64,000 nt of DNA. It comes from Diphasiastrum complanatum (taxonomy: Eukaryota; Streptophyta; Lycopodiopsida; Lycopodiales; Lycopodiaceae). The stretch lies in the NCBI GenBank assembly GCA_029204225.1, contig CM055096.1, positions 34,549,143 through 34,613,142 of the forward strand, given 5' to 3'. Of the stretch, positions 49,189 through 62,793 are shown piece by piece; position 1 is the first letter of the stretch, and every line of letters starts with the position of its first letter. Both the position numbers and the translations under genes were made by a program. Under the pieces are notes generated by a model, which saw only the letters and a program-made list of their open reading frames with translations, had not been told where the DNA came from and searched no databases.

Positions 49189-49830
49189 TCATATTAAGGA
49201 GTCAATAAGTTTTCTAAAAAGAGTGATTTCCTCATAGGATGCTTCATTTTTTGTAGGACCTTTTACAATATGCTCCATGGGAGTGTCTACACTTTTGCAA
49301 TTCTTCATACCAAATATATCAAGCAATGAAGTAGCATATGTTGATTGATAAGTGAAGCTTATATAAGATCCTTTGACTAATTCTATGCCTAGAATGAAAT
49401 GCAGAAGGCCCAAATCTTGCATCTTAAATTGTCTTCAATGCAATTTTGACAATACTGATTATTCATAATGCAACTACCACATAAAAATTTATCATCTATA
49501 GACAAAGTGAGGATGGTAATACTATCTCTGAAAGCTTGACATATAATGAAGATGATCATAAGCACTATTATAAACTGCAAGTGAGATACACCCATTGGCT
49601 TCAATGATACGCTTTTATCACAGGTGTGTACATGTATTTTGGGTGACATGTATCACATCTATATTACTGCATGCAAATGCATCAACTACATCTGGTGGAG
49701 TATATTGAGAATAGTCAATACCTTGAAAAAAGTGAAAACTAACATGTCTACTACATGTCATGTGGCTAGTATCAATCTTGGCTGCCACTCTGAAACATAA
49801 GAAGATCTTGACTCTTGCCAACCATCTCTA
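49189..49830 (-). mobile_element. Ty1/copia fossil fragment (reverse transcriptase)
   Basis: The - strand has the copia RT end MQDLGLLHFILGIELVKGSY, STYATSLLDIFGMKNCKSVD and TPM, with decayed upstream RT up to about 49,830. A broken fragment of a different copia family from the 42-45 kb one, judged by sequence. Confidence 0.75.
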
Positions 49831-50949
49831 CAAACAAATGTGAAAAACGCTTTTGTTTCATCTCCCGCATTTGCATGGAAAACATGGCTGCTTTTTTTCC
49901 ATTGTAGTAAGTCTCAATGGAGTGTAAACAATTGTTTTCTACCTCAATAATTTGGTACCTTCACGAGTTATACCCTAAAGATCTTGTTGTCTGGTTGCAA
50001 GGAAATACAAACATGTACTTGTTGAAATCAACCATGCCAAATAAGATAACTGGAAAAACGATGAATTATAATATCAACATGTAATGTTGGCTATTAGAAG
50101 GTATGTGGTGCTAATGTCTATATTCATCACTCTCTTTTGCCAAAGCAAGTGCAATGCATGCTCAATGCAAGATTATCCAAAGTCGCATATTTTCGTGTCA
50201 TGCGTCAGTACCTAACATCGACAATGTGAAATGCATTGTACCATTCCACTTTATAAACGTCTTTTAGTAACACTATTTCCTCTCTTCCAACAATTTCAAT
50301 TCACTTTTATATTCGTCCAAAGCAAATAGAGACAAACATTGCATGTCATCTATGACATTCATAGATGAGATGTAATCAACATCACAAATAAAGCATCAAT
50401 AAATAAGGAGTGGGCCAGATGTATATCTAAAATACTACTTGGCTCAAAATCACCAGTGAACAATTACACCAAGGACGATATCCACCCTTTTTTGCCTCAA
50501 TAGTCAATTGTTTGGCCATCCATCATGCACATGCTTTACAAGACTCTTTTTGTCAAATTTCCCAAGTGCACCTATCATACACACCTTGTCACTTATTGTT
50601 GTCTTTATGAAGTCTATCTCATTCAATATGAGAAATGACCAAGAAAAAATGGAGGTAACAATATCATTTTCAAAGAATTTAGTATTGTAATTTGAATGTT
50701 GCCAACAAAGAGTAGGGCAATGTGTTGTACCAATTCATTAGGTGGTCAATAGGTCACCTTCATCCACTTCACCCATCTCCAAGATAGTCACCTCCACACG
50801 TGGGTGTCTTACAACATGGGTTACAAAACCAACAACCATATATTGTCAAAGAACCAACTACATGGTCAAGAAAACAATGAAATGACTATAGTGAACTACT
50901 TATGCTTATTTCCTCCATGCATGCAAGGAGGCGATGCTTCCCATCCAAG

Positions 50950-51055
50950 GTTGCATCGAATCGCGGTTCAAACTGCCTTTTACAATTCGAACCATCGAAT
51001 CGTTTGGACCCAGTCCGAATCGTTCGAATCGTTCGAACCGTCTAGCCCTAAAACA
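50950..51055. repeat. Cluster of CGAATCG / CGGTTC words
   Basis: About ten overlapping direct and inverted copies of TCGAATCG, TTCGAAC and similar words in 100 bp, resembling the subterminal repeats of the hAT-type MITEs. Element ends were not found. Confidence 0.45.
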
Positions 51056-51090
51056 ATTCCATCGGCCCTCGGGAGTCGGGATTATGTTCG

Positions 51091-51760
<670 letters not shown>

Positions 51761-51769
51761 GTGTGATAT

Positions 51770-52920
51770 TGTTGGCTGATTCTGACGAATCCCCAAGATA
51801 CTCGGACAGAGCAACTCAAGAGCACCTCTCATCGTAGACCGGGAGATCTCTGAGAAGACGAGACCAACGAAGACTGAGAGCCGAGTATGAGAGCCGAGAA
51901 ATGCTAGTTAGGAATGGCAAGCAAGAACTGTGTAAGCCTTGTGGTGAATCCCGGAAGATGGAATGACCATGTAGGAACTAGCATTTCTAAGCTAATGTAA
52001 TAAATGCAAGTAGACCCCTCTTAAAGAAAGTAGAGTGAGCCACCTTTTGATGGTGACCTCTAGTGGAGAGCATTATTCCACTTGTAGCTTGTGAAATGTG
52101 GAAATTCCACTAGGATGCCACCTAAGGAGCTCTCTTGCTTATTTAAGAGACTCCCACTTTGTGAAGAGGAGCATTTTGTGAATTGTATCAACTCCATGCT
52201 GAAATGAGAAGAGCCTTCACGAGTTTGGTGCATCCATTGAGCTCCTTGATCATGCTTGTTTTTTGAGTGATGCATTTATGATCTTGCCCTTCCCTCATTT
52301 TGTGTGTGGTTGTGGATTGTAGAGTGGATTAGATTTGCTGCTTTCCTAGAGTGGATTAGTTTCTTTTCTTGTTTGTGGATTAATGTAGGAATCAGCATTC
52401 AGGTAAACTAAATAGGCTGGATCTGTGGTGTAGTTCTTGCATATCACTTTACAGTCCAGTTCTTGATGTTCTTGGGATGTCCAAGAATCAATAGACTGGT
52501 TGGTTTCTTGATTCTTGGACTTCTAACATGATGTAAATTAGTTTTTGGTTCTTGCTTTGTCAATTTATGCAAGTGCGGCTCAGTTTAATAATGTTTAGGA
52601 TCTAATTCAGTTTGTATTTAGAGTAGGTAGCTGTAGAATCTATTGAACATTCATTTGGACTGCACTCTAATCTGTGAATGAGCGTTCATGGCTTGCATCT
52701 ATGTATGAATGTAAGTGCGTTCAAGAGAGTTCGACCCTGAGTAGTCCTATGATAGGTAGGACACCTTCAATCATCACACCCCAATGCATTCCCCTTCAAT
52801 CGCAACAGATCGCATTCTCACCATATTCACCAGCACACTACCTCCACACTTACACCATCAGGACCGCAATCCAATCCCATCTTTCCTTCACCCGTATTCC
52901 AACCCCAACCATCGTTGCCC
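51770..52920. other. No gene; possible gypsy LTR/leader
   Basis: Starts with TGTTGGCTGATTCTGACG and precedes a gypsy gag fossil on the same strand, so it may hold that element's LTR and leader. I could not pair it with a second LTR or find a primer site. Confidence 0.25.
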
Positions 52921-52925
52921 TGTAG

Positions 52926-53240
52926 TAACCGCCATCGACCGCTGACATCGCAATCGACCGCCGCAACCGCAAGTGTCCGCTGCAACCGCACTCACCTGCT
53001 ACAACCGTAATCGATCGCTGACATCGCCACTGACCGCACCAGTCCGCATCCCTCCGTCCTCAATCACATTAGACCAAAATCTACCGTAGCCACCGCAACC
53101 ACAACTGAACGTAACCGAACGCAACTAACCGCAACCATCCGTCAACCGCATCAGATCACAATCACTCGCAATGATTCATAGCACCCGCATCCCATCGTAA
53201 CCGTAAACCACACCAAACTGTAAACCGTAAATCGTAGGAC
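52926..53240. repeat. Degenerate ACCGCAA-type tandem repeat
   Basis: More than 25 loosely spaced variants of ACCGCAA, CGACCGC and AACCGTAA. Strongly C-rich on the + strand and of no evident coding use. It lies just upstream of the gypsy gag region. Confidence 0.6.
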
Positions 53241-53379
53241 CGCCAAAAAAAATTTTTTCCAAATACACCAAAAAACTAGAAAAATCCAAAAACAATAAAA
53301 AAACTCATACCAGTACTCAATGGAGTAACAAAAAGACCCTGAAATTCCACATGATTATCCATACGAGGTCAGGTCCCCT

Positions 53380-54510
53380 GTAGCTGAACAAATCAGATGC
53401 CATAGGTTCTACCGAATGCGGGCCGAACTCCAAAAGCCATCCACAAACCCATTCGAGGGACAAGAACCTGATCGAGCCGAGTCTTCAGATGCATGACCCC
53501 ATTTTTCTGGTGTTGAGCCCTCACAGGTCAGAACCAACCCTAATGGAGTTCCTGCTACCCACGGAGCTCATTTTGAAAGACGTACACCCAAGCTAGATCT
53601 GGACCCTCAACGGTTTTTGCAAATCTTTGAGAATGCATGTGATGTGTATGGCGAAACATCTCCCGACTATGGTCCAACTATTTTCAATGACCATGATCAT
53701 TGGTTTTTCAACCTTGATCATGACGAAAAGACAGACTGGTCAATTTTGAAAGAGTCCTTTATCAAGCATTTTAAGCCCTTTCGCTTGATCGAGAGCCCTT
53801 TTGTCAAATTGAGTAACATCAAAATGACAAAAGATGAATGTGTACGTGACTATATCAAGCGTTTCAAACACCTCAAAAGTCAAGTACAGGAACAACCCTA
53901 CGAACAGATGCTCATCATCTGGTTCTTAGTTGGCCTTCCAAGATGGATTAGATGTGAGCTTAAATCCAATGATGAATATGTGAGCCTAAAGCTAGCTATG
54001 TCTGATGCCATCAAGGAAGAAGATGAAGGATCAGATGTTGACGAATCCAGGGAAAGACGAGCACCACGTGCTCCTCTCCATGAGTCGAAGCCGATCGAGG
54101 ATACCTGAGATCAGCTTTGAAAATCCTAGTTGGAGTTGTTTAATAAGCAACACCAACTATAGATGGAGAAATTCACCAATGAGTTTCAAGCTACCCTGAA
54201 GTCTATCCAAAGCAGTATGCCTGGTCAGTCAAACCCTACACATGTACCTTATAGACGAAAAATAATATGGTGCCCACACTGCCGGGCTACACATCCTATT
54301 GATGCTTGTCCTTCATATCCGCCTGTCAAAACACATACAGTCCAATGATATGAAGAACAACCGTCACATTTTGGACATTCCTTGACTTATCATGAATACC
54401 CACCAGAAAGTCCAGAACCATTAGCCATACAAGATGGTTATGCTGTTATACAAGAGCCATTGCACACCAGATGTTTCGTCTGTGGTGAAACTGGAAGGGT
54501 ATGAGAAGGG
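53380..54510 (+). mobile_element. Ty3/gypsy fossil, gag region
   Basis: The frame at about 53,560-54,108 encodes a retrotransposon gag domain (KLDLDPQRFLQIFENACDVY, WSILKESFIKHFKPFR, YIKRFKHLKSQVQEQPYEQM). It is followed by CPHCRATHPIDAC-like and CFVCGE knuckle-like boxes to about 54,500. The element is broken and no pol is seen to its right. Confidence 0.8.
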
Positions 54511-54729
54511 CACATATTTGTCATCATGAAGGATGACAAATAGTTAGTGCACGCACACACACACATGCATTTTTAAACCCAGGAAAGATTCTATATACAT
54601 TTTTTTTAAAATGTTTTTTAGCTTTTCTCTTTGCAAATTGGTAACATTTTTTGCGGGTAGAGCGTGACATTTTTTACGGCAAAACACACACAGTCTCTCT
54701 AAAATAGTTTTATACTATATAGATACATG

Positions 54730-54730
<1 letters not shown>

Positions 54731-54782
<52 letters not shown>

Positions 54783-54819
54783 ATGCACGTGCACACGCAC
54801 TCGATGTGTCCGGGGAAAG

Positions 54820-54857
<38 letters not shown>

Positions 54858-54858
54858 G
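54731..54858. repeat. (TG)n ... (CA)n inverted microsatellite pair
   Basis: About 50 bp of TG at 54,731-54,781, a spacer of about 40 bp with GCATGCACGTGC, then about 34 bp of CA at 54,822-54,855. The two arrays are reverse complements and could pair. Alternating purine-pyrimidine tracts also favour Z-DNA. Confidence 0.9.
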
Positions 54859-55976
54859 TATGCACACACACGCACGTGCATTCCAAATCCCCCCTCCCCC
54901 CGTATATTTCTCTTTTTATTGTCTCTTTTGCTCCCCTCACCTCATCCCCCTCCTATTGTTTCAACTGTGCATTTTTTGGCCCATGGATAAAAGCTTGTGG
55001 GTAACGATTTAGGAGTTAAAGCTAGTGAGTTTGGGCTTGTGGGTAAACATTCTTGAAAAGGGCCAAGATAGGGATTTGGGGAGTTGAAAAAAATAAAGCA
55101 GTTTAAGGTAGTCAAAAGATTTTCTTTGTTCATGATCTATGGGTAAAACTTTGGTAATTCAAAATCAAAATAAATAATAAAACCATGTAAAAAAGATTAT
55201 TGATTAAAGTTTAAAGCACCTTGAAGTGTGTGAAAAAAATAAAACCTTAACTTCAAACTTCAAATCTTTGAATTTGATGAGTGGGAGGGAGGGGGTGGGG
55301 AATCTTTTTGGGGCCCACGCCTCAATGCACACAATGTGCAAATGTACGGGGATATGCACTTTCCCCATACATGCATCTCCCTCCCCATCATTTTTAGTTA
55401 AGAAAGTGTGTATGCATGGGGTGAGAGGAGGATGCATGGTTGCACCCATACACATGCGCACCACATGTGCACAAATTACAATTTTCTGGACTACTTTTAG
55501 GGTTCCTGGCTTGAACGCACGTTTCTCTTTGCATACTGAACTGCTTGGATCCTAATTTGTTGATGCGGGTTCATCTCGACGGCACGCAAGACGGAGCCCA
55601 TTTGGCGATATTGGACAACTTCTCAAAAATGCCAAAAAGTAGTCCATTTAATGTGCCCTAGTGGCGTTCCTCCCAGCATGAAGGACTTTTTTGAGCATAC
55701 GACGTCGGAATTGAGCAACAATTAGTTCAGTGGGTTCGTGTTGAGCCCACGAACCTCTGGACATCTATCGTCCGAGGTTCTGACTGTTTTTTATTGAATC
55801 CGACCAATCTTGGCTCGACGGGCCTAGAATCCCAAGACTGCGCTTAGGATTTCTTATTCGAACGCACGTTTTGCTAAAAATCTGAAGCTCATCCAGCAGG
55901 TTATCCTGCTCGCGTACATCAGGATAAACTCAAAAGATATAGGGATTTCAACCATCCCTTAGTTCCCTATCTGTGA

Positions 55977-56082
55977 CTACTCTTCATTCCTCCAAAGTGG
56001 ATGGAGTATGTGGGCCATGGCATGCAGGGGCCTATGAAACCACTCCCACCTGCTCAACCAAAGGAGCCGGACCTCCGTAAGC
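55977..56082 (-). pseudogene. hAT transposase, downstream exon
   Basis: After acceptor CTTGCAG the joined frame reads LTEVRLLWLSRWEWFHRPLH and AMAHILHPLWRNEE, ending at TAG (55,977-55,979). The RW...RPLHAMAHxLHP pattern is a conserved hAT segment. The donor after IIPER (near 56,235) supplies the matching phase. The hAT C-terminal dimerisation domain is not found beyond it. Confidence 0.65.
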
Positions 56083-56194
56083 CTGCAAGAATTAAGATTC
56101 AAGAGTCAAGACACAGTAATAATTATACAATATAGTACAATGTACATGATAGATCATAGTACATACTGCATACTACTGTCTCGTATCTACATAC

Positions 56195-58600
56195 TACATT
56201 TGAAATTTGAATCTTGATTCTTGATATACATAATACCTCTCTGGGATAATGGTCGTCCAAAGCCTCAACTGCTCGCCTGGCCTATCCATGAATTCGTACA
56301 AGAGGCCCAATGTGCAGCCCTCTCGATCTGTAAGACGCATGACAATGTAGATGGGATGTAGGCCCACCATAATGGATCGAGCCTCATCCCAAAATGGTGA
56401 ATGCATAACGGTTCGCTCGAATCTCTTACTCTTGGGCTCCTGTGACGACCCCCACTTCGCCCAGTCAACAGCAACAACCATCTGCCTCAAGCCTTGATGA
56501 ACTTTCAGCAGTCGTTCTAGGACCAGGAACATAAATGCAAACCTGCATAGGGCACATTGCACAAGTGACAAATTATAAGTTCTAACTTCTGACAAGAGTT
56601 AAGAGTCAAGACAATACATGGCACATGCATCATTGCATGAAATATTTACCACTACTCAACTAACAACAAATAATAAATACTTACCAAATTCCAACAGTCT
56701 CAAATTTGAGTTGCAACTTTGAACTTGCATACTTGGTGGGGGCAGGTCTCAAGATATCCAAGGTGGACTACCTCCTGAACATGGCTAGGACCCTAGGCTT
56801 CTTGGTGACAAATCTCACCAAGAACATGCAGTACACACCACCTCTGCAATCCATGGAATCTTGGCCACATCCTCGACCAACAAGTCCAGGCAGTGTGCAG
56901 CACAAGGTGTCCAGAAGATGTGGGGGTAGGTCTCATTAACGAGCCTACCCATGGAGACGCAGTTTGACGCATTTTCTGTGACCACCTGCACAACCATACA
57001 ATGCAATGTGCAATGTGCATGAGTTTGGAATTTTGAATTCAAGACTAAAGTGCTCAGTGGCAAGTGCTTAGACTTTAGTGAACCACAATCCATTGTTAAT
57101 CAATCCGAAATCGCCATTGAACAATGAACATTCAACATTGACATTTACAAACTAATAATTACCTGTAACCTAATACCATTTAAGTTTTAACATTATAGGT
57201 AAACCGTAAACTGTAATTTGTAATAAGTATAATATATATACTTGTCCAACGTGCTGTGGTCCGACCTCCTTAATGTGCTCGAATATGTGAGAACATGTAC
57301 TCGCCCGTGACTGCCTCCCCAGAGGTGTCGATGGATCTGAGAAACATCGTCTCCATGCACGAAGACACCAGGGTGTTCAATATGTGGCGCCCCCTCGTAT
57401 CGCTCCAACCATCAGATATGATGGTGCAACTATACCTAGTTGAAAGTTCACAGGTGACAAGTGACAAGTCAGTGGACCGTGGTCACGACTCACTTACAAG
57501 TTACAAAAGTTAAAACAAGATGAATCGTGATTCATGATAGATCCAAGAGGAATCAGGATAGATCTTAAACTATAAATTGTAATTCAAATTTCATGGCAAA
57601 ATGCAATGATAAATGATCATTTGAATATTCGTGATTAAACATAAATAGCTAGCTGCAGCCTGCAAATTGCAATTAACAAGTAATTTATAACTAACGCCTG
57701 CAATTTAACAATCATCATAAAGTCTTTAAAGTTTAGAGTAGATAAAGTCAAAAGCAAGTAGTACGTACTGGGCCCATACCTTCCTGAGAGGCTCTAGCTT
57801 CTGGTCAACAGAAGCCCGCTCATCCAAAAGCCCCTTCGTCCTTAGGTGCTCGCAAGATGGCCCCTGCCACACCTACCCAATCGCACTCACCGCACTCATC
57901 GCCCTCCTCCATGCCAGGGTCCTAGCCAAATGAAATGGTAGATCGCAGGTGTAGAACAACTGTCGAACGACAACCTCTGCCTCTAGGAGCAAAGCTGGAC
58001 ACATAGTACTCCCTACCCACCCATCTGTGTAGTGCGGCCCCGTCTACCTCTCCCTCTCTCAGGTGGATGATGTGGTGCCGGTATGGTCATGGCTGAAGGT
58101 GGTGTCGAAGATCCTGCACCAGAAGGCGGGTCAAGCCGGGTACTAGGCCCTGCCTCATCTGCAGTTATGTCCTCTAGGCCATGGGAAGTGAGGGGTGAGC
58201 GGATAACAACTGGGTGGCATGATGTGGTGGCCTCTGGCTGTGTCGTCGTGACATGCATCTTGATCTGCCAAAAAAGACAAATTTGAAATTACAATACAGT
58301 TTTGAAATTAGATGATCAATGAAATTGAAACTTCAAATTTTATGTATCATGTGAGCTGAATGTTAAAACTTAAAACTTGATCAATGTTTGAACTTTGAAG
58401 TGTAAGAGTCTTAAAGTTGAACGTTTACCTCTCGGTCTGGGCCCCATCCTCGAAGGGCCAACCTCCACCGATGCGACAAGAGTCAGTAGCGTGTCAGGAG
58501 CATGCATGCAAGCGGCAATCTTGTACCCCCTCAAACGTAACAAATGTGCCCTGATGCGTGTGGGCCCTCCAGTGTAAGACTGGTGACAGTATCTGCAAGC
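56195..58600 (-). mobile_element. hAT transposase tandem array, unit A
   Basis: Unit repeated at 2.31-2.33 kb; repeat body 56,287-58,600. On the - strand in order: BED zinc finger CRYCHQSYTGGPTRIRAHLL near 58,590-58,430; Pro/Ser linker near 58,264-58,013; N-terminal region; DUF659-type CTIISDGWSDTRGRHILN near 57,430; NASNCVSMGRLVNETYPHIF and CAAHCLDLL near 56,990-56,850; SPFWDEARSIMVGLHPIYIV near 56,390. Only this unit continues past LLYEFM into the native DRPGEQLRLW sequence. hAT transposases cut and paste DNA elements with 8-bp target duplications. Confidence 0.85.
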
Positions 58601-60925
58601 CATGAATTCGTACAAGAGGCCCAACGTGCAGTCCTCTCGATCTGTAAGATGCAGGACAATGTAGATGGGATGTAGGCCCACCATAATGGATCGAGCCTCA
58701 TCCCAAAATGGTGAATGCATAACGGTTCGTTCGAATCTCTTACTCTTGGGCTCCTGTGACGACCCCCACTTCGCCTAGTCAACAGCAACAACCATCTGCC
58801 TCAAGGCTAGTCGTTCCAGGACTAGGAACATAAATGCAAACCTGCATTGGGCACATTGCACAAGTGACAAATTATAAGTTCTAACTTTTGACAAGAGTTA
58901 AGAGTCAAGACAATACATGGCACATGCATCATTGCATGAAATATTTACCACTACTAACTAAACAACAAATAGTAAATACTTACCAAATTCCAACAGTCTA
59001 CAGAAGCGCATTCAAGAATCAAATTTGAGTTGCAACTTTGAACTTGCATACTTGGTGCGGGCAGGTCTCAAGACATCCAAGGTGGACTGTCTCCTGAACA
59101 TGGCTAGGACAGGACCCTAGGCTTCTTGGTGACAAATCTCACCAAGAACATGCAGTACGCACCACCTCTGCAATCCATGGAATCTTGGCCACATCCTTGA
59201 CCAACAAGTCCAGGCAGTGTGCAGCACAAGATGTCCAAAAGATGTGGGGGTAGGTCTCATTAACAAGCCTACCCATGGAGTCGCAGTTTGACGCATTATC
59301 TGTGACCATCTGCACAACCATACAATGCAATGTGCAATGTGCATGAGTTTGGAATTTCGAATTTAAGACTCAAGTGCTTAGTGGCAATTGCTTAGACTTT
59401 AGTGAACCACAATCCATTATTAATCAATCCGAAATCGCCATTGAACAATGAACATTCAACATTGACATTTACAAACTAGTAATTACCTGTAACCTAATAC
59501 CATTTAAGTTTTAACATTATAGGTAAACCGTAAATTATAATTTGTAATAAGTATAATATATATACCTGTCCAACGTGCTGTGGTCCAACCTCCTTAATGG
59601 CAGCTCGAATATGTGAGAACATGTACTCGCCCGTGACTGCCTCCCCAGCGGTGTCGATGGATCTGAGAAACATCGTTCCCATGCACGAAGACACCAGGAC
59701 GTTCAATCTGTGGCGCCCCCTCGTATCGCTCCAACCATCAAATATGATGGTGCAACTATACCTAGTTGAAAGTTCACAGGTGACAAGTGACAAGTCAGTG
59801 GACCGTGGTCACGACTCACTTACAAGTTACAAAAGTTAAAACAAGATGAATCGTGATTCATGATAGATCCGAGAGGAATCATGATAGATCTTAAACTATA
59901 AATTGTAATTCAAATTTCATGGCAAACTACAATGATAAATGATCATTTGAATATTTGTGATTAAACATAAATAGCTAGCTGCAGCCTGCAAATTGCAATT
60001 AACAAGTAATTTATAACTAACGCCTGCAATTTAACAATCATCATAAAGTCTTTAAAGTTTAGAGTAGATAAAGTTAAAAGCAAGTAGTACGTACTGGGCC
60101 CATGCCTTCCTAAGAGGCTCTAGCTTCTGGTCAACAGAAGCCCGCTCATCAAAAAGCCCCTTCGTCCTCAGGTGCTCGCAAGATGGCCCCTGCCACACCT
60201 ACCCAATCGCACTCACCGCACTCATCGCCCTCCTCCATGCCAGGGTCCTAGCCAAATGAAATGGTAGATCGCAGGTGTAGAACAATTGTCGAACGACAAC
60301 CTCTGTCTCTGGGAGCGAAGCTGGACACATAGTACTCCCTACCCCCCCATTTGTGTAGTGCGGCCCCATCTACCTCTCCCTCTCTCAGGTGGATGATGTG
60401 GTGCCGGTATGGTCATGGCTGGAGGTGGTGTCGAAGATCCTGCACCAGAAGGCGGGTCAACCCGGGTACTAGGCCCTGCCTCATCTGCAGCTCTGTCCTC
60501 TAGGCCATGGGAAGTGAGGGGTGAGCGGATAACAACTAGGTGGCATGATGTGGTGGCCTCTGGCTGTGTCGTCGTGACTGCATCTCGATCTGCCAAAAAA
60601 GACAAATTTGAAATTACAATACAATTTTGAAATTAGATGATCAATGAAATTAAAACTTCAAACTTTATGTATCATGTGAGCTAAAAGTTAAAACTTAAAA
60701 CTTGATCAATGTTTGAACTTTGAAGTGTAAGAGTCTTAGAGTTGAATGTTTACCTCTCGGTCTGGGCCCCATTCTCGAAGGGCCAACCTCCACCAATGCG
60801 ACAAGAGTGAGTAGCGTATCAGGAGCATGCATGCAAGCGGTAATCTTGTACCCCCTCAAACGTAACAAATGTGCCTTGATGCGTGTGGGCCCTCCAGTGT
60901 AAGACTGGTGACAGTATTTGCAAGC
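58601..60925 (-). mobile_element. hAT transposase tandem array, unit B
   Basis: 2,325-bp head-to-tail copy of unit A, differing mostly by single bases. At its left (3') edge the transposase segment TLGLLYEFM is fused in frame to MACRYCHQSYTGG, the BED finger of unit A (58,601). At its right edge lies its own BED finger (CKYCHQSYTGGPTRIKAHLL near 60,915). SDGWSDTRGRHRLNVLVSSC, NASNCDSMGRLVNETYPHIF and HCLDLLVKDVAKIPWIAE are present. Confidence 0.85.
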
Positions 60926-62793
60926 CATGAACTCGTACAAGAGGCCCAATGTGCAGCCCTCTCGATCTATAAGACGCAGGACAATGTAGATGGGATGTAG
61001 GCCCACCACAATGGATCAAGCCTCATCCCAAAATGGTGAATGCATAACGGTTCGTTCGAATCTCTTACTCTTGGGCTCCTGTGACGACCCCCACTACGCC
61101 CAGTCAATAGCAACAACCATCTGCCTCAAGCCCTAATGAACTTTCAGCAGTCGTTCCAGGACCATGAACATAAATGCAAATCTGCATAGGGCACATTGCA
61201 CAAGTGACAAATTCTAAGTTCTAACTTCTGACAAGAGTCAAGAGTCAAGACAATACATGGCACATGCATCATTGCATGAAATATTTACCACTACTAACTA
61301 AACAACAAATAGTAAATACTTACCAACTTCCAACAGTCTACAAAAGCGCATTCAAGAATCAAATTTGAGTTGCAACTTTGAACTTGCATACCTGGTGCGG
61401 GCAAGTCTCAAGACATCCAAGGTGGACTGTCTCCTGAACATGGCTAGGACCTAAAGCTTCTTGGTGACAAATCTCACCAAGAACCATGCAGTACGCACCA
61501 CCTCTGCAATCCATGGAATCTTGGCCACATCCTTGACCAACAAGTCCAGGCAGTGTGCAGCACAAGGTGTCCAAAAGATGTGGGGGTAGGTCTCATTAAC
61601 GAGCCTACCCATGGAGACGCAGTTTGACGCATTATCTGTGACCACCTGCACAACCATACAATGCAATGTGCAATGTGCATGAGTTTGGAATTCCGAATTC
61701 AAGACTCAAGTGATCAGTGGCAACTGCTTAGACTTTAGTGAACCATAATCCATTGTTAATCAATCTGAAATCGCCATTGAACAATGAACATTCAACATTG
61801 ACATTTACAAATTAGTAATTATCTGTAACCTAATACCATTTACATTTTAACATTATAGGTAAACCGTAAATTGTAATTTGTAATAAGTATAATATATATA
61901 CCTGTACAACGTATTGTGGTTCGACCACCTCAATGGCAGCTCGAATATGTGAGAACATGTACTCGCCCGTGACTACCTCCCTAGAGGTGTCGATGGATCT
62001 GAGAAACATCGTCCCCATGCACGAAGACACCAGGATATTCAATATGTGGTGCCTCCTCGTATCGCTCCAACCATCAGATATGATGTTGCAACCATACCTA
62101 GTTGAAAGTTCATAGGTGACAAGTGACAAGTCAATGGACCATGGTCACGACTCACTTACAGGTGACAAAAGTTGAAACAAGATGAATCATGATTCATAAT
62201 AGATCCAAGAGGAATTAGGATAGATCTTCAACTGTAAATTGTAATTCAAATTTCATGAATATTCATGATTAAATATAAATAGCTAGTTGAAGCCTGCAAA
62301 TTGCAATTAACGCCTGCAATTTAACAATCATCATAAAGTCTTTAAAGTTTAGAGTAGATAAAGTTAAAAGCAAGTAGTACGTATTGGGCCCATGCCTTCC
62401 TGAGAGGCTCTAGCTTTTGGTCAACAGAAGCCCGCTCATCAAGAAGCCCCTTCGGCCCCTGCCACACCTGCCCAATTGCACTCACCGCACTCATCGCCCT
62501 CCTCCATGTCGGGGTCCTAGCCAAATGAAATGATAGATCGCAGGTGCAGAACAACTGTCGAATGGCAACCTTTGTCTCTTCCATGGCTCTGGGAGCGAAG
62601 TTGGACACATAGTACTCCCTACCCCCCATCTGTGTAGTGCGGCCCCGTCTACCTCTCCCTCTCTCAGGTGGATGATGTGGTGCCTGTATGGTCATGGTAG
62701 GAGGTGGTGTCGAAGATCCTGCACCAAAAGATGGGTCAGGCCAGGTACTAGGCCCTGTCTGATCTGCGGCTCTGTCCTCTAGGCCATGGAAAG
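60926..62793 (-). mobile_element. hAT transposase tandem array, unit C (cut by LTR insertion)
   Basis: Third copy, from the LLYEFM-BED junction at 60,926 to an LTR start at 62,794 within the Pro/Ser linker, so its own BED finger is absent. It keeps a well-preserved N-terminal region (REYYVSNFAPRAMEETKVAI, RQLFCTCDLSFHLARTPTWR) that is decayed in A and B, plus SDGWSDTRRHHILN and the CAAHCLDLL block. It is more diverged from A and B, with small deletions. Confidence 0.85.

Noticed and set aside
56287-62793. CRISPR-like or satellite array
   Set aside because: The 2.3-kb repeated unit encodes hAT transposase domains with introns, so it is a tandem gene-segment array.
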